DNA of 64,000 bases from Streptomyces sp. NBC_01283 (GTDB taxonomy: Bacteria; Actinomycetota; Actinomycetes; Streptomycetales; Streptomycetaceae), in NCBI RefSeq assembly GCF_041435335.1, contig NZ_CP108430.1:3082501-3146500 (forward strand). The letters are read 5' to 3'. Made by a program: the position numbers and the translations under genes. This document shows, in pieces, positions 31,925-40,969 of the stretch. Every line of letters begins with the position of its first letter. The first letter of the stretch is position 1. The notes under the pieces are model-generated. The model worked only from the letters and a program-made list of their open reading frames with translations. It did not search any database and was not told the DNA's origin.

Positions 31925-33640
31925 CTACCGGCGACCGGCGGCCTCCGGGGCCTTCATGGCATCAGCGGCCTCGGTAGCCTCATTGGCCTCCGTGGCTTCC
32001 TCGGTCCCAGTCACCGCCGCCGCCTTCCGGCGGCCCGGCAGCAGCACCGCCACCACGACCGTACCGACGCCCAGGATCACCGCACCGACGAGGCTGGTGT
32101 GGGCCACCGCGTCGGAGAACGCCGAGCCCACCGCGTCGGCCATCTGGTGCGCGCCCCCGGCGAGTTCCTGCGCCTGCGACTTGAGCTGCGCCGCCTCCTG
32201 GGGCGACGAAGCTCCCGCCGCCTTCTCCGAGAGCTCACGCGCCTGCTCGGCGATGCCCTGCGCCACACCGTTGCCCGCGCCCACGGAGTCCTGGGCCGTG
32301 TCGAGCGCGGACGCGGGAAGCTTGCTGCCCGATGTCCCGTCGGCCAGCTTCGACGAGTACGACCCCGCGAGGACCGAGCCGAGGACCGCGATCCCGAGCG
32401 AGCCGCCGAGCTCCAGCGAGGTGTCGTTGACCGCGCCGCCCACGCCGAGCTCCGACTCGGGGAAAGCGCCCATGATGACGTCCGTGCACGGCGAGACCGC
32501 GAAGCCGAGCGACAGGCCGAGGATGATCAGCGGTGCCACGAAGTCCGCGTACGTGGAGCCCGCGTCGATCTGCGTCAGGAGCGCGAGCGCCACCGTGCCG
32601 CCGACCATGCCCGCCACGACCATGATCTTGCCGCCGATGCGCGGGGCGAGGATCCCGGTGACCGCCGAGCCCACGAACACCGCACCGGCCAGCGGCAGCA
32701 TGCGGACGCCCGTCTCCAGCGGGTCGTATTCGAGGACGAACTGGAGGTGCTGGGTCAGGAAGTAGAAGGCGCCGAACACCGCGAGGAAGAAGAGCGCCAC
32801 GGCCAGGTTCGAGCCCGCGAAGCCACGCTGCGTGAACTTGCGTACGTCGAGGACCGGGCGGGGGTGCTTCAACTCCCATACGACGAAAGCGATCAGGCCC
32901 AGACCGGCCACGACGGCGGCGGAAATCGCGCGGATGCCCCACCCGAAGTGCGGGCCGTCAATGATCATGAAGATCAGGGAGCCCACCCAGACGACCGAGA
33001 GCAGTCCGCCCACGTAGTCGATGCGGCCGTGCTGCGCCGCCTTCGACGGCGGCACGAGGACGAACGCGCCGATGATCGCGAGCACGGCCACCGGGATGTT
33101 GATCAGGAACGTCGCGTGCCAGCCGTTGTCACGGAGCAGCGCGCCCGCGATCAGCGGGCCCGCTGCGATCGCGATGCCGGACGTGGCCGCCCAGATGGTG
33201 ATCGCCTTGGCCCGTTCCGCGCGCGGGAAGGTCGCCGCCAGCAGCGACAGCGTGGCGGGCATGATCAGTGCCGCGCCCACGCCCATCACCGCGCGGACCA
33301 CGATGACCGCCGTCGAGCTGTCCACCACCGAACCCGCGGCGGCGCCGACGGACATGATCACCAGACCGAGCACCAGCGCGCCCCGGCGGCTGTACTTGTC
33401 GCCGATCGCGCCGAGCAGCAGCATCAGCGCGGCGTACGGGACGGTGTAGGCGTCGATGACCCACTGCAGATCGGCGCTGGACAGACCGAGGTCCATCGTC
33501 ATGTCGGGCGCGGCCACCGTCAGGGCGGTGTTCGCCATCACGGCGATCAGCAGACTCAGACAGAGAACGCCCAGGGCCCACCAGCGGCGGGCGTACGGAC
33601 GGTCCATCCGTTCGACCGGTTCCTTGATCAGCAGAGGCAT
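31925..33640 (-). CDS. MFS drug exporter, DHA2 (EmrB/QacA-like) family
   Basis: This 571-residue proton-driven exporter should have 14 membrane helices. Family motifs include LQWVIDAYTVPYAALMLLLGAIGDKYSRR and the antiporter helix near GVGAALIMPATLSLL. The ~100 C-terminal residues include an Ala/Gln/Glu-rich, coiled-coil-like external loop before the last helix. The ATG at 33640 (GGTGGA upstream) is preferred, because the longer start at 33679 would place the first codons inside an operator. It is divergent from a tetR gene with three TTGCACA/TGTGCAA sites between them, so repression by that TetR is strongly implied. Confidence 0.93.
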   Translation of the reverse strand: MPLLIKEPVERMDRPYARRWWALGVLCLSLLIAVMANTALTVAAPDMTMDLGLSSADLQWVIDAYTVPYAALMLLLGAIGDKYSRRGALVLGLVIMSVGAAAGSVVDSSTAVIVVRAVMGVGAALIMPATLSLLAATFPRAERAKAITIWAATSGIAIAAGPLIAGALLRDNGWHATFLINIPVAVLAIIGAFVLVPPSKAAQHGRIDYVGGLLSVVWVGSLIFMIIDGPHFGWGIRAISAAVVAGLGLIAFVVWELKHPRPVLDVRKFTQRGFAGSNLAVALFFLAVFGAFYFLTQHLQFVLEYDPLETGVRMLPLAGAVFVGSAVTGILAPRIGGKIMVVAGMVGGTVALALLTQIDAGSTYADFVAPLIILGLSLGFAVSPCTDVIMGAFPESELGVGGAVNDTSLELGGSLGIAVLGSVLAGSYSSKLADGTSGSKLPASALDTAQDSVGAGNGVAQGIAEQARELSEKAAGASSPQEAAQLKSQAQELAGGAHQMADAVGSAFSDAVAHTSLVGAVILGVGTVVVAVLLPGRRKAAAVTGTEEATEANEATEAADAMKAPEAAGRR

Positions 33641-33662
33641 CTCGATTCCACCCATCCCATCT

Positions 33663-33726
33663 TGCACAGTCATGTGCAACTACACACTGCTGTGCAAGAT
33701 ATCGATGTTGCACAGCTTTGTGCAAG
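33663..33726. promoter_or_regulatory. TetR operator array between the MFS exporter and tetR
   Basis: There are two perfect 18-bp operators, TTGCACA-N4-TGTGCAA, at 33663-33680 and 33709-33726. A degenerate third (CTACACA-CTGC-TGTGCAA, 33681-33698) abuts the first, making three sites in 64 bp. The perfect sites are 46 bp centre to centre. The array lies between the divergent starts at 33640 and 33768. Confidence 0.85.
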
Positions 33727-33767
33727 TGGGGTGACCGGGAGACCGGTGGAGTGGGCAGAATGGGGCC

Positions 33768-34406
33768 ATGAACCCCCGCCCAGCGAGCAGCGTCCGAGCT
33801 GATGCCAACCGCCGCCGCATCCTTGACGTCGCCGTCGCGGAGCTGCTGCGCGACCCCGACGCGTCCATGGACCAGATCGCGCGCGCCGCCGGCGTCGTGC
33901 GACGGACCGTGTACGGGCACTTCCCCAGCCGTGACGCGCTGATCGAGGCGATCGTGGAACGCGCCGTCGAGGCGGTGGAGAGTGCGCACGCGACGGGGCG
34001 CGAAGGCATCGACGATCCCGCGGAGGCCGTGGCGAGCTCCCTGCTCGCCGTCTATGACGTCGCCGACCGCTACCGCCTGCTGCTCTCCCTCGCCCAGCGG
34101 AGCGTGACGATGAGCGGCATCCGCGAACGGCTCGGCCGCGTCCACGACTCGGGCATGGAGATGTTCCGACGCGGCCTGGAGGACGGCACGTTCGTGTCGC
34201 CGCTGCCGACGCGGGCGCTCGGCTATGTGCTCGAAGGGATCCTGTTCGCCATGATGGAGGCCGTCAACGACGGTGTCGTACCAGCGGAAAAGGCGGGCAG
34301 GTCCACCGCGATCACGTTTCTGACCGCGGCGGGCCTGCCCGCCTCACAAGCCACCGAGCTGGTGACGAGGGTCGCCGACCGAAGGGCCGCGACCACCGAC
34401 GGCTAA
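33768..34406 (+). CDS. TetR-family repressor of the divergent MFS exporter
   Basis: This 212-residue regulator has an N-terminal TetR helix-turn-helix (MDQIARAAGVVRRTVYGHFPSRDALIEA, about residues 34-61) and a helical ligand-binding domain. An AGAAT hexamer and a few bases separate it from upstream DNA, so a leaderless transcript is possible. It is divergent from the DHA2 exporter with a shared operator array, so it probably represses both genes until an exporter substrate binds. Its stop codon overlaps the convergent dctA stop (shared bases 34403-34406). Confidence 0.92.
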   Translation: MNPRPASSVRADANRRRILDVAVAELLRDPDASMDQIARAAGVVRRTVYGHFPSRDALIEAIVERAVEAVESAHATGREGIDDPAEAVASSLLAVYDVADRYRLLLSLAQRSVTMSGIRERLGRVHDSGMEMFRRGLEDGTFVSPLPTRALGYVLEGILFAMMEAVNDGVVPAEKAGRSTAITFLTAAGLPASQATELVTRVADRRAATTDG

Positions 34407-35821
34407 GCCATCAGGGACTTCTTCTCGCTGCTCGCCGGCTGCGACGGGACGCCGTCCGCCGTGTCCTGGCCCGCGCCCGCCGGCTCGGGCTCGGGAGCGT
34501 CCTCGTCGAGCAGCGTCTTCTCGTCGAACGGCAGCTTCCCGGCGAGCACCAGGTCGACGCGCTCCCGGTCGACCTCCTTGGTCCACGTACCGATCAGGAG
34601 CGTGGCGACCGCGTTGCCCGCGAAGTTGGTCAGGGCGCGCGCCTCGCTCATGAAGCGGTCGACGCCGATGATCAGGCCGACGCCGTCCACCAGGGCCGGC
34701 TTGTGCGACTGAAGGCCACTGGCGAGGACCGCGATGCCGGAACCGGAGACACCCGCCGCGCCCTTGGACGCGATCATCATGAAGAGGAGCAGAGAGATCT
34801 GCTCACCGAGGCCGAGCGGCTGGTCCATCGCCTCGGCGATGAAGAGCGACGACATGGTCAGGTAGATCATCGTGCCGTCGAGGTTGAACGAGTAGCCCGT
34901 GGGGACGGTGATGCCGACGACCGGGCGGCTGACGCCCAGGTGCTCCATCTTCGCGATGAGCCGCGGCAGCGCGGACTCCGAGGAGGAGGTGGAGAGGATC
35001 AGCAGGAACTCGCGGCCCAGGTATTTCAGGAGCTTGAAGAGGTTCACGCCGGTCACCAGGCGCAGCAGCGTGCCGAGCACGATCAGGATGAACAGCGCAC
35101 AGGTGACGTAGAACCCGACCATGATCGTGGCGAGGGCCTTCAGGGCGTCCGTGCCGGTCTCGCCGACCACCGCCGCCATCGCGCCGAACGCGCCGACCGG
35201 GGCGGCCCACATGATCATGCCGAGCACGCGGAAGACCAGCTTCTGGATGTGCCCGATGCCGCGCAGGATCGGCTCCCCGGAGCGGCCCATGGCCTGCAGC
35301 GCGAAGCCCACGAGCAGCGCGACGAGCAGCGTCTGCAGCACCTCGCCCTGGGTGAAGGCGGAGACGAGCGTCTTCGGGATGATGCCGAGCGCGAAGTCGA
35401 CGAGCCCCTTGTTCGCCTCTTCGGCCGCGTCGTGCCCCGCGCCCTTCTCGGAGTCGGAGATGTCCATGCCCGAGCCCGGGTGCAGGATGTTGCCGACGAG
35501 CAGGCCGATGGCGAGCGCGACGACCGACATCGCGACGAAGTAGCCGAGCGCGAGACCGCCGACCTTGCCGACCTTGGCGGCCTTGCGGACCGATCCGACG
35601 CCCAGGACGATCGTGCAGAAGATGATCGGCGAGATCATCATCTTGATCAGGTTCACGAAGCCGGTGCCGACCGGCTTGAGCTCCTTGGCGAAGTCGGGGA
35701 AGAGCAGACCGACACCGATACCGAGGACCACGGCGATGATGACGGCTATGTACAGATAGTGGGTTCGGTCCCGCTTGGCTGCGGGAGCCTTGGCCACCTG
35801 GCTGTCGGTGGTGTCGGCCAC
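34403..35821 (-). CDS. dctA: C4-dicarboxylate/H+ symporter (DAACS family)
   Basis: This 472-residue secondary transporter for succinate, fumarate and malate has eight-plus membrane helices. Its family signature segments are MMISPIIFCTIVLGVGS, the serine-rich motif STSSSESALPRL and GYSFNLDGTMIY. An additional acidic stretch (SDSEKGAGHDAAEEANKG) occupies an external loop. The Pro/Ala/Glu-rich C-terminal tail is cytoplasmic. It is divergent from a CitA/DcuS-type histidine kinase gene, which suggests induction by external C4-dicarboxylates or citrate. Confidence 0.93.
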   Translation of the reverse strand: MADTTDSQVAKAPAAKRDRTHYLYIAVIIAVVLGIGVGLLFPDFAKELKPVGTGFVNLIKMMISPIIFCTIVLGVGSVRKAAKVGKVGGLALGYFVAMSVVALAIGLLVGNILHPGSGMDISDSEKGAGHDAAEEANKGLVDFALGIIPKTLVSAFTQGEVLQTLLVALLVGFALQAMGRSGEPILRGIGHIQKLVFRVLGMIMWAAPVGAFGAMAAVVGETGTDALKALATIMVGFYVTCALFILIVLGTLLRLVTGVNLFKLLKYLGREFLLILSTSSSESALPRLIAKMEHLGVSRPVVGITVPTGYSFNLDGTMIYLTMSSLFIAEAMDQPLGLGEQISLLLFMMIASKGAAGVSGSGIAVLASGLQSHKPALVDGVGLIIGVDRFMSEARALTNFAGNAVATLLIGTWTKEVDRERVDLVLAGKLPFDEKTLLDEDAPEPEPAGAGQDTADGVPSQPASSEKKSLMA

Positions 35822-35896
35822 GAGGGCCCTCCTTGAACGACTACGTCGGCGTTTTCGGCCAGTGCGTGCGGCTCACGTCCTGGGCAGGCGAATCTC

Positions 35897-35932
35897 GGGT
35901 GACTATCTCTCGCCCTGTGAGGGCGGTCACCC
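35897..35932. promoter_or_regulatory. Nested inverted repeat in the dctA / sensor-kinase divergent promoter
   Basis: The outer arms GGGTGAC (35897-35903) and GTCACCC (35926-35932) enclose inner arms CGCCCT (35911-35916) and AGGGCG (35920-35925) around GTG. A 7-nt bulge on one side separates the nested arms. It lies 76 bp from the dctA start and 47 bp from the kinase start, and is a candidate binding site for the neighbouring response regulator. Confidence 0.5.
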
Positions 35933-35978
35933 TTACGTTCATTTAGTTCGCACTTATACGGCCAGGCAGACTGGCAGC

Positions 35979-37688
35979 ATGTCCCTCGCCCGCCCGCCCC
36001 GGCCCCGCAGCCTCGCCGGGCAGCTCTTCGCGATGCAGATCGTCCTGGTCACCGTCGTGGTGGCCGGATGTGCACTGTTCACGTTCCTGAGCGACCGGCA
36101 GCAGGCCGAGGAGGGCGCGCGCCGGCAGGCGACGGCCGCGGCACGGGCGGTCGCGGACTCCCCTTCGGTACGTGAGGCCGCGCGCGGCAAGGATCCGACG
36201 AAGCTCCTCCAGCCGTACGCCACCGACGTACGACGCCACACCGGGGTCGACTTCGTCACGATCATGGACCCGGACGGCATCCGCTGGACGCACCCCGACG
36301 AGGAGCGGATCGGCGAGCGCTTCCTCGGCCACCGGGCGGACGCGCTGCGGGGCAGGACCTTCACCGAGACGTACACGGGGACGCTGGGCCCCTCGGTGCG
36401 CGTGGTCACGCCGATCCTGGCCGACGACGGCACGGACCGCATCACCGGCCTGGTCAGCGCGGGCATCACCATCGAGGAGATCAGCCAGAAGGCGCGCGGC
36501 CAGCTGCTCGCCCTGCTGGGCGTCGCGGCGGGCGCGCTCGCGCTCGGCGGACTCGGCACCTACGTCATCAACGCCCGCCTGCGCCGCCACACCCACGGCA
36601 TGAACGCCGCCGAGCTGAGCCGCATGCACGACTACCACGAGGCCGCGCTGCACGCGGTGCGCGAGGGACTCCTGATGCTGGACGGGCAGCGGCGCATCGC
36701 CCTCATCAACGACGGGGGGCGCGAGCTGCTCGGCGTATCGGGCGACCTGGTCGGCCGGAACGTCGCCGAGCTCGGCCTGCCCGCGCCCCTGACGGGCGCG
36801 CTGCTCGCGGCCGAGCCGCGGGTGGACGAGCTGCACCTGACGGCGGACCGGGTGGTCGTCGTCAACACCTCACCGGTGTCGAGCGGCGAGCGACGCGGCA
36901 CGGTGGTCACCTTGCGCGACCACACCGAGCTCCAGGCGCTGACCGGCGAGCTGGACTCGGAACGCGGCTTCACGCGGGCGCTGCGCTCGCAGGCCCACGA
37001 GGCGGCGAACCGCCTCCACACGGTGGTCTCCCTCATCGAGCTGGGCCGCGCCGACGAGGCCGTCGGCTTCGCCACCGCCGAGCTGGAGCTGGCCCAGACG
37101 CTGACGGACCAGGTGGTCGCGGCCGTGAGCGAGCCGGTCCTCGCGGCGCTCCTCCTGGGCAAGGCGGCCCAGGCCAACGAGCACGGCGTGGAGCTCGTCG
37201 TCTCCCCCGACAGCAGCATCGACGACGGGATGCTGCCCGCGGACCTGCCCGCGCGGGACCTGGTGACGGTCCTCGGCAACCTGATCGACAACGCGGTGGA
37301 CGCGGCCCAGGGCTCCCCCGCGGCCCGCGTGACGGTGACGGCACGCGCGGACGGTGCCGGACTGACGCTGCGGGTGTCCGACACGGGCCCCGGCGTGGAC
37401 CCCGCCCACACGGAGGCGGTCTTCCGGCGCGGCTGGTCGACGAAGGCCACGGCGGGCCGCGGCCTGGGCCTGGCCCTGGTCCACCAGACGGTGACGAAGC
37501 ACGAGGGGACGCTTAAGGTGCGGGAGGCGGCCGGGGGTGGCGCGGAGTTCGAGGTCCGCCTCCGGACGGCGACCGCTCCGAGGATGCCGGGTGCCGGTGA
37601 CGAGGTGTCCGGTACTGAGGCATCCAGTACGGAGGCATCCCGTACGGCGTCCGGCGCAGGGGACGCAGCAGACGGAGGCACCACATGA
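35979..37688 (+). CDS. Sensor histidine kinase, CitA/DcuS family
   Basis: This 569-residue membrane kinase has two membrane helices (about residues 16-38 and 171-192) flanking an extracytoplasmic PAS-like sensor (DFVTIMDPDGIRWTHPDEERIG is typical of CitA/DcuS). A cytoplasmic PAS domain follows, then the phosphoacceptor His340 in SQAHEAANRLH and an ATPase domain with NLIDNAVDAA and GRGLGLALV. A low-complexity Ser/Thr tail follows. ATG 35979 was chosen because the upstream extension overlaps the promoter. The stop overlaps the response regulator as ATGA. The partner gene and the divergent dctA make C4-dicarboxylate or citrate sensing likely. Confidence 0.93.
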   Translation: MSLARPPRPRSLAGQLFAMQIVLVTVVVAGCALFTFLSDRQQAEEGARRQATAAARAVADSPSVREAARGKDPTKLLQPYATDVRRHTGVDFVTIMDPDGIRWTHPDEERIGERFLGHRADALRGRTFTETYTGTLGPSVRVVTPILADDGTDRITGLVSAGITIEEISQKARGQLLALLGVAAGALALGGLGTYVINARLRRHTHGMNAAELSRMHDYHEAALHAVREGLLMLDGQRRIALINDGGRELLGVSGDLVGRNVAELGLPAPLTGALLAAEPRVDELHLTADRVVVVNTSPVSSGERRGTVVTLRDHTELQALTGELDSERGFTRALRSQAHEAANRLHTVVSLIELGRADEAVGFATAELELAQTLTDQVVAAVSEPVLAALLLGKAAQANEHGVELVVSPDSSIDDGMLPADLPARDLVTVLGNLIDNAVDAAQGSPAARVTVTARADGAGLTLRVSDTGPGVDPAHTEAVFRRGWSTKATAGRGLGLALVHQTVTKHEGTLKVREAAGGGAEFEVRLRTATAPRMPGAGDEVSGTEASSTEASRTASGAGDAADGGTT

Positions 37689-38371
37689 CAGAGCCCATCC
37701 GCGTCCTGGTCGTGGAGGACGACCCCGTGGCGGCGGACGCCCACGTCCTCTACGTGAACCGCATCCCCGGATTCCACGCCGTGGGCAAGGCGCACAGCGC
37801 CGCCGAGGCGAAACGCGCCCTGGACCGCACCGAGGTGGACCTCCTCCTCCTGGACCTGCACCTCCCGGACGGCCACGGCCTCCAGCTGGCCCGCACCCTG
37901 CGCGCCGCGGGCCACCGCACGGACGTCATCGCCGTCACCTCGGCCCGCGATCTCACCGTCGTACGCGAGGGCGTCTCCCTCGGCGTGGTGCAGTACGTCC
38001 TGAAGCCCTTCACCTTCGCCACCCTCCGCGACCGCCTCACCCGCTACGCCGAGTTCCGCGCCGCCGCGGGCGAGGCCACCGGCCAGGACGAGGTGGACCG
38101 CGCCCTGGCCACCCTGCGCGCGCCCAGCCCCGCCGCTCTGCCCAAAGGGCTCAGCGGCCCCACCCTGGAGAGGGTGACCCGCACCCTGCGCGACGCGCCC
38201 GCCGAGGGCGTCACCGCCGCTGCCGCCGCCGAGACCGTGGGCATCTCCCGCATCACCGCGCGCCGCTACCTGGAGCACCTGGTCACCACGGGCCGCGCCG
38301 CCCGCACCCCGCAGTACGGCCACGTCGGCCGCCCCGAGTACGCGTACCGCTGGCTGACGTCGAACACCTGA
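37685..38371 (+). CDS. Response regulator, CitB/DcuR family
   Basis: This 228-residue regulator has a receiver domain with phosphoacceptor Asp57 (LLLDLHLPDGHG), acidic pocket Glu11-Asp12-Asp13 and Lys in VLKPFTF. A C-terminal helix-turn-helix (AAAETVGISRITARRYLEHLV) is of the CitB/DcuR type. Coupled by an ATGA overlap to its kinase. It probably activates dctA, possibly through the nested inverted repeat at 35897-35932. Confidence 0.94.
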   Translation: MTEPIRVLVVEDDPVAADAHVLYVNRIPGFHAVGKAHSAAEAKRALDRTEVDLLLLDLHLPDGHGLQLARTLRAAGHRTDVIAVTSARDLTVVREGVSLGVVQYVLKPFTFATLRDRLTRYAEFRAAAGEATGQDEVDRALATLRAPSPAALPKGLSGPTLERVTRTLRDAPAEGVTAAAAAETVGISRITARRYLEHLVTTGRAARTPQYGHVGRPEYAYRWLTSNT

Positions 38372-38448
38372 GCCCTCAAGTCCCCGCCGGGGTACGCCGA
38401 TTGTCACTGTGCGGGCACCCCGGTAACGCCCTGGCGCCGCCTCCAATA

Positions 38449-38458
38449 ACAACGTTGT
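38449..38458 (+). promoter_or_regulatory. Palindromic CG-centred site upstream of the sugar ABC importer
   Basis: ACAACGTTGT is a perfect 10-bp palindrome with a central CpG, the form bound by LacI/GalR-type repressors that control sugar uptake in Streptomyces. It lies 130 bp before the substrate-binding-protein gene. No LacI-family gene is present in the window. Confidence 0.4.
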
Positions 38459-38587
38459 CACGTTGATGACAAGGGGCGACGCACGGGCATTGACCTTGCT
38501 CCGAGCCCGCCCTTACGTTCACCGGGCAGCCCCGCGTTGCGCCCTGCGTGGTAACCCGGCCGTGTCGGCCAGTAGGAGGTCGTGCCC

Positions 38588-39943
38588 GTGCGTCCCACCA
38601 CCCCTCTGCTCCTCGCCACCGCCCTGGTCGCCGCCGCCACCCTCACCGCGTGCGGCGGGGACTCCGGCGACGATCCGGACACCGTGAAGGTCTCCTTCAA
38701 GCAGTCCACGGACAACCAGGTCAAGGTCATGGACACCTTCCTGGCGGACATCAAGAAGCAGTTCGAGAAGGCGAACCCCGGCAAGAAGGTGAAGCTGGTG
38801 CCGATCAAGGCGCCGGACTCCGAGTACTACACCAAGCTGCAGCAGATGATGCGCTCCTCGAAGACCGCGCCCGACCTGGTCTACGAGGACACCTTCCTCA
38901 TCAACTCGGACATCACCAGCGGGTACTTGAAGCCGCTCGACCCGTATCTGAAGAAGTGGAAGGACTGGGACCAGTTCATCGGTACGTCCAAGTCGGCGGC
39001 GAAGGCGGCGGACGGGAAGACGTACGGCGTGCCGGACGGCACCGACACCCGCGGCCTCTGGTTCAGCAAGAGCATCTTCAAGAAGGCCGGGCTGCCCGCC
39101 GACTGGCAGCCGAAGTCGTGGGACGAGATCCTGCAGGCCGCGCGCACCATCAAGAAGAAGGTCCCCGGCGTCACGCCCATGAACGTCTACACGGGCAAGC
39201 CCGCGGGCGAGGCGGCCACCATGCAGGGCATGGAGATGCTCCTGTACGGCACGGGCGAGGACCCGATGTACGACCCGCAGTCGAAGAAGTGGGTCACCGG
39301 CAGCCAGGGTTTCAAGGACTCCCTGAAGTTCGTCGAAACGGTCTACAAGGAGAAGCTCGGCCCTGACGTCTCCGACGCCCTCGACCCGAACTTCGCGACC
39401 CGGGTACGCGGCGAGCTGCTCCCCGAGGACAAGCTCGGCATCAACCTCGACGGCTCCTGGCTGCCGCAGGACTGGGGCAAGGGCGCGGGCCACGAGTGGC
39501 CCGAGTGGTCGAAGAAGCTGGGCCTCGCCCACATGCCGACCCAGAACGGCCAGGCTCCCGGCAAGGTGAGCATGTCCGGCGGCTGGACCTGGGCGATCCC
39601 GTCCGAGGCGTCCAACCCCGGCCTGGCGTTCAAGTTCATCGAGCAGATGCAGACCAAGGCCAACGCCCAGAAGTGGTACGTGGCGAACTCGGGCATCGCG
39701 GTCCGCAAGGACGTCGCCGCCGACCCCGCGTACCTCAAGGCGCAGCCGGGCCTGAAGTTCTTCACCGACCTGGTGCCCACGACGCACTACCGGCCCGCGT
39801 ACCCGGCGTACCCGAAGGTGTCCACGGCGGTGCAGGAGGCCATGGAGAAGGTCACGACGGGCGACGGGTCCGTGGACGAGGCGGCGAGCGGATACGACAG
39901 CGAGATCAAGGCGGCGACCAACGACAAGGTCATCGAGAAGTAG
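38588..39943 (+). CDS. Carbohydrate ABC importer substrate-binding lipoprotein
   Basis: This 451-residue lipoprotein of the family-1 solute-binding type starts with the lipid-modified Cys of LTAC at about residue 20. Typical features are DLVYEDTF near the N-lobe, GVPDGTDTRGLWFSKSIFKKAG, and the C-lobe helix LAFKFIEQM. The second of two in-frame GTG codons (38588) is preferred because AGGAGG sits 8 nt upstream; the first is only 2 nt from it. Two permease genes follow, but there is no ATPase gene. Streptomyces commonly share the multi-importer ATPase MsiK. The sugar is not predictable from sequence alone. Confidence 0.92.
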   Translation: MRPTTPLLLATALVAAATLTACGGDSGDDPDTVKVSFKQSTDNQVKVMDTFLADIKKQFEKANPGKKVKLVPIKAPDSEYYTKLQQMMRSSKTAPDLVYEDTFLINSDITSGYLKPLDPYLKKWKDWDQFIGTSKSAAKAADGKTYGVPDGTDTRGLWFSKSIFKKAGLPADWQPKSWDEILQAARTIKKKVPGVTPMNVYTGKPAGEAATMQGMEMLLYGTGEDPMYDPQSKKWVTGSQGFKDSLKFVETVYKEKLGPDVSDALDPNFATRVRGELLPEDKLGINLDGSWLPQDWGKGAGHEWPEWSKKLGLAHMPTQNGQAPGKVSMSGGWTWAIPSEASNPGLAFKFIEQMQTKANAQKWYVANSGIAVRKDVAADPAYLKAQPGLKFFTDLVPTTHYRPAYPAYPKVSTAVQEAMEKVTTGDGSVDEAASGYDSEIKAATNDKVIEK

Positions 39944-40003
39944 GCGGGGGTATGTCGCCATCGCATCCGTCACGTCCGTCGCATCCGTACGCAAGGGAAG
40001 TGA

Positions 40004-40969
40004 GTGCCCGAGGTGACCACCGCACCCCCCGCCGGGCCGGGCGACATCGCGAAGACCGCGCCGGGGCCTGGCGCCCCGCGCCCCGCGCGGCCCCCGTCCC
40101 GCCGCAAGCCGACGGGCCGGGCCCTGTCCCGCGCGCTGCCCGTCTCCCCCGCCGTCGTCCTGCTGCTGCTCTTCCTCGCGGGCCCCATCGGCTACTGCGC
40201 CTACATCGCCTTCACCGACCTCCAGCTCACCGGCCAGGCGGAGTCGAGCTTCGTCGGGTTCGACAACTTCCGTAAGGCCTTCGGCGACGAGGCGTTCCTC
40301 AACGCCGTCTGGCTGACGCTGGTCTTCACGGTCGTGTCCTCGCTCATCGGGCAGAACACCATCGGCCTCGCGCTCGCGTCCCTGATGCAGCGGGCGTCCA
40401 AGCCGATCCGTACGATCACGGGCGCGATCGTGATCACGGCGTGGGTGCTGCCGGAGGTCGTGGCGGCCTTCCTCCTGTACGCGTTCTTCCGCCGCGAAGG
40501 CACCCTCAACGCTGTCCTGGACTTCCTCCATCTCCCGCCCCAGAACTGGATGTACACGCTGCCGATCCTGGCGGTGTCGTTCGCCAACGTGTGGCGGGGG
40601 ACGGCGTTCTCGATGCTGGTCTACTCCGCGGCCCTGAACGAGATCCCCAAGGAGATCACCGAGGCGGCCGAAGTGGACGGCGCGGGCGGCTGGCGCCGCA
40701 TGTGGCACATCACGCTGCCGATGATCCGCCGCTCCATCGGCACGAACCTGATGCTGAACACCCTGCAGACCCTGTCGGTCTTCGGTCTGATCTGGGTGAT
40801 GACGCGGGGCGGCCCGGGAAACCGCAGCCAGACCCTCCCCCTGTTCATGTACGAACAGGCCTTCCAGAAGAGCATGATCGGTTACGGCACGGCGGTGGCG
40901 CTTCTGCTCCTGGTCGTCGGCTCACTCTTCTCCCTCGTCTACATGCGCCTGCTCCGCACGGAGGTCTGA
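40004..40969 (+). CDS. Carbohydrate ABC importer permease 1 (MalF/UgpA-like)
   Basis: This 321-residue inner-membrane permease has a Pro/Ala-rich cytoplasmic N-terminus (about 45 residues), six predicted helices and the coupling EAA loop EAAEVDGAGGWRRMWHITLP. The GTG start at 40004 follows AAGGGAAG closely; a GTG three codons later is possible. It is 60 nt after the binding protein and directly followed by the second permease. Confidence 0.92.
   Translation: MPEVTTAPPAGPGDIAKTAPGPGAPRPARPPSRRKPTGRALSRALPVSPAVVLLLLFLAGPIGYCAYIAFTDLQLTGQAESSFVGFDNFRKAFGDEAFLNAVWLTLVFTVVSSLIGQNTIGLALASLMQRASKPIRTITGAIVITAWVLPEVVAAFLLYAFFRREGTLNAVLDFLHLPPQNWMYTLPILAVSFANVWRGTAFSMLVYSAALNEIPKEITEAAEVDGAGGWRRMWHITLPMIRRSIGTNLMLNTLQTLSVFGLIWVMTRGGPGNRSQTLPLFMYEQAFQKSMIGYGTAVALLLLVVGSLFSLVYMRLLRTEV

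Noticed and set aside
35775..35978. N-terminal extension of the CitA-like kinase
   Set aside because: The extension overlaps the promoter and inverted repeat and lacks a membrane-kinase N-terminus; ATG 35979 begins the conserved region.
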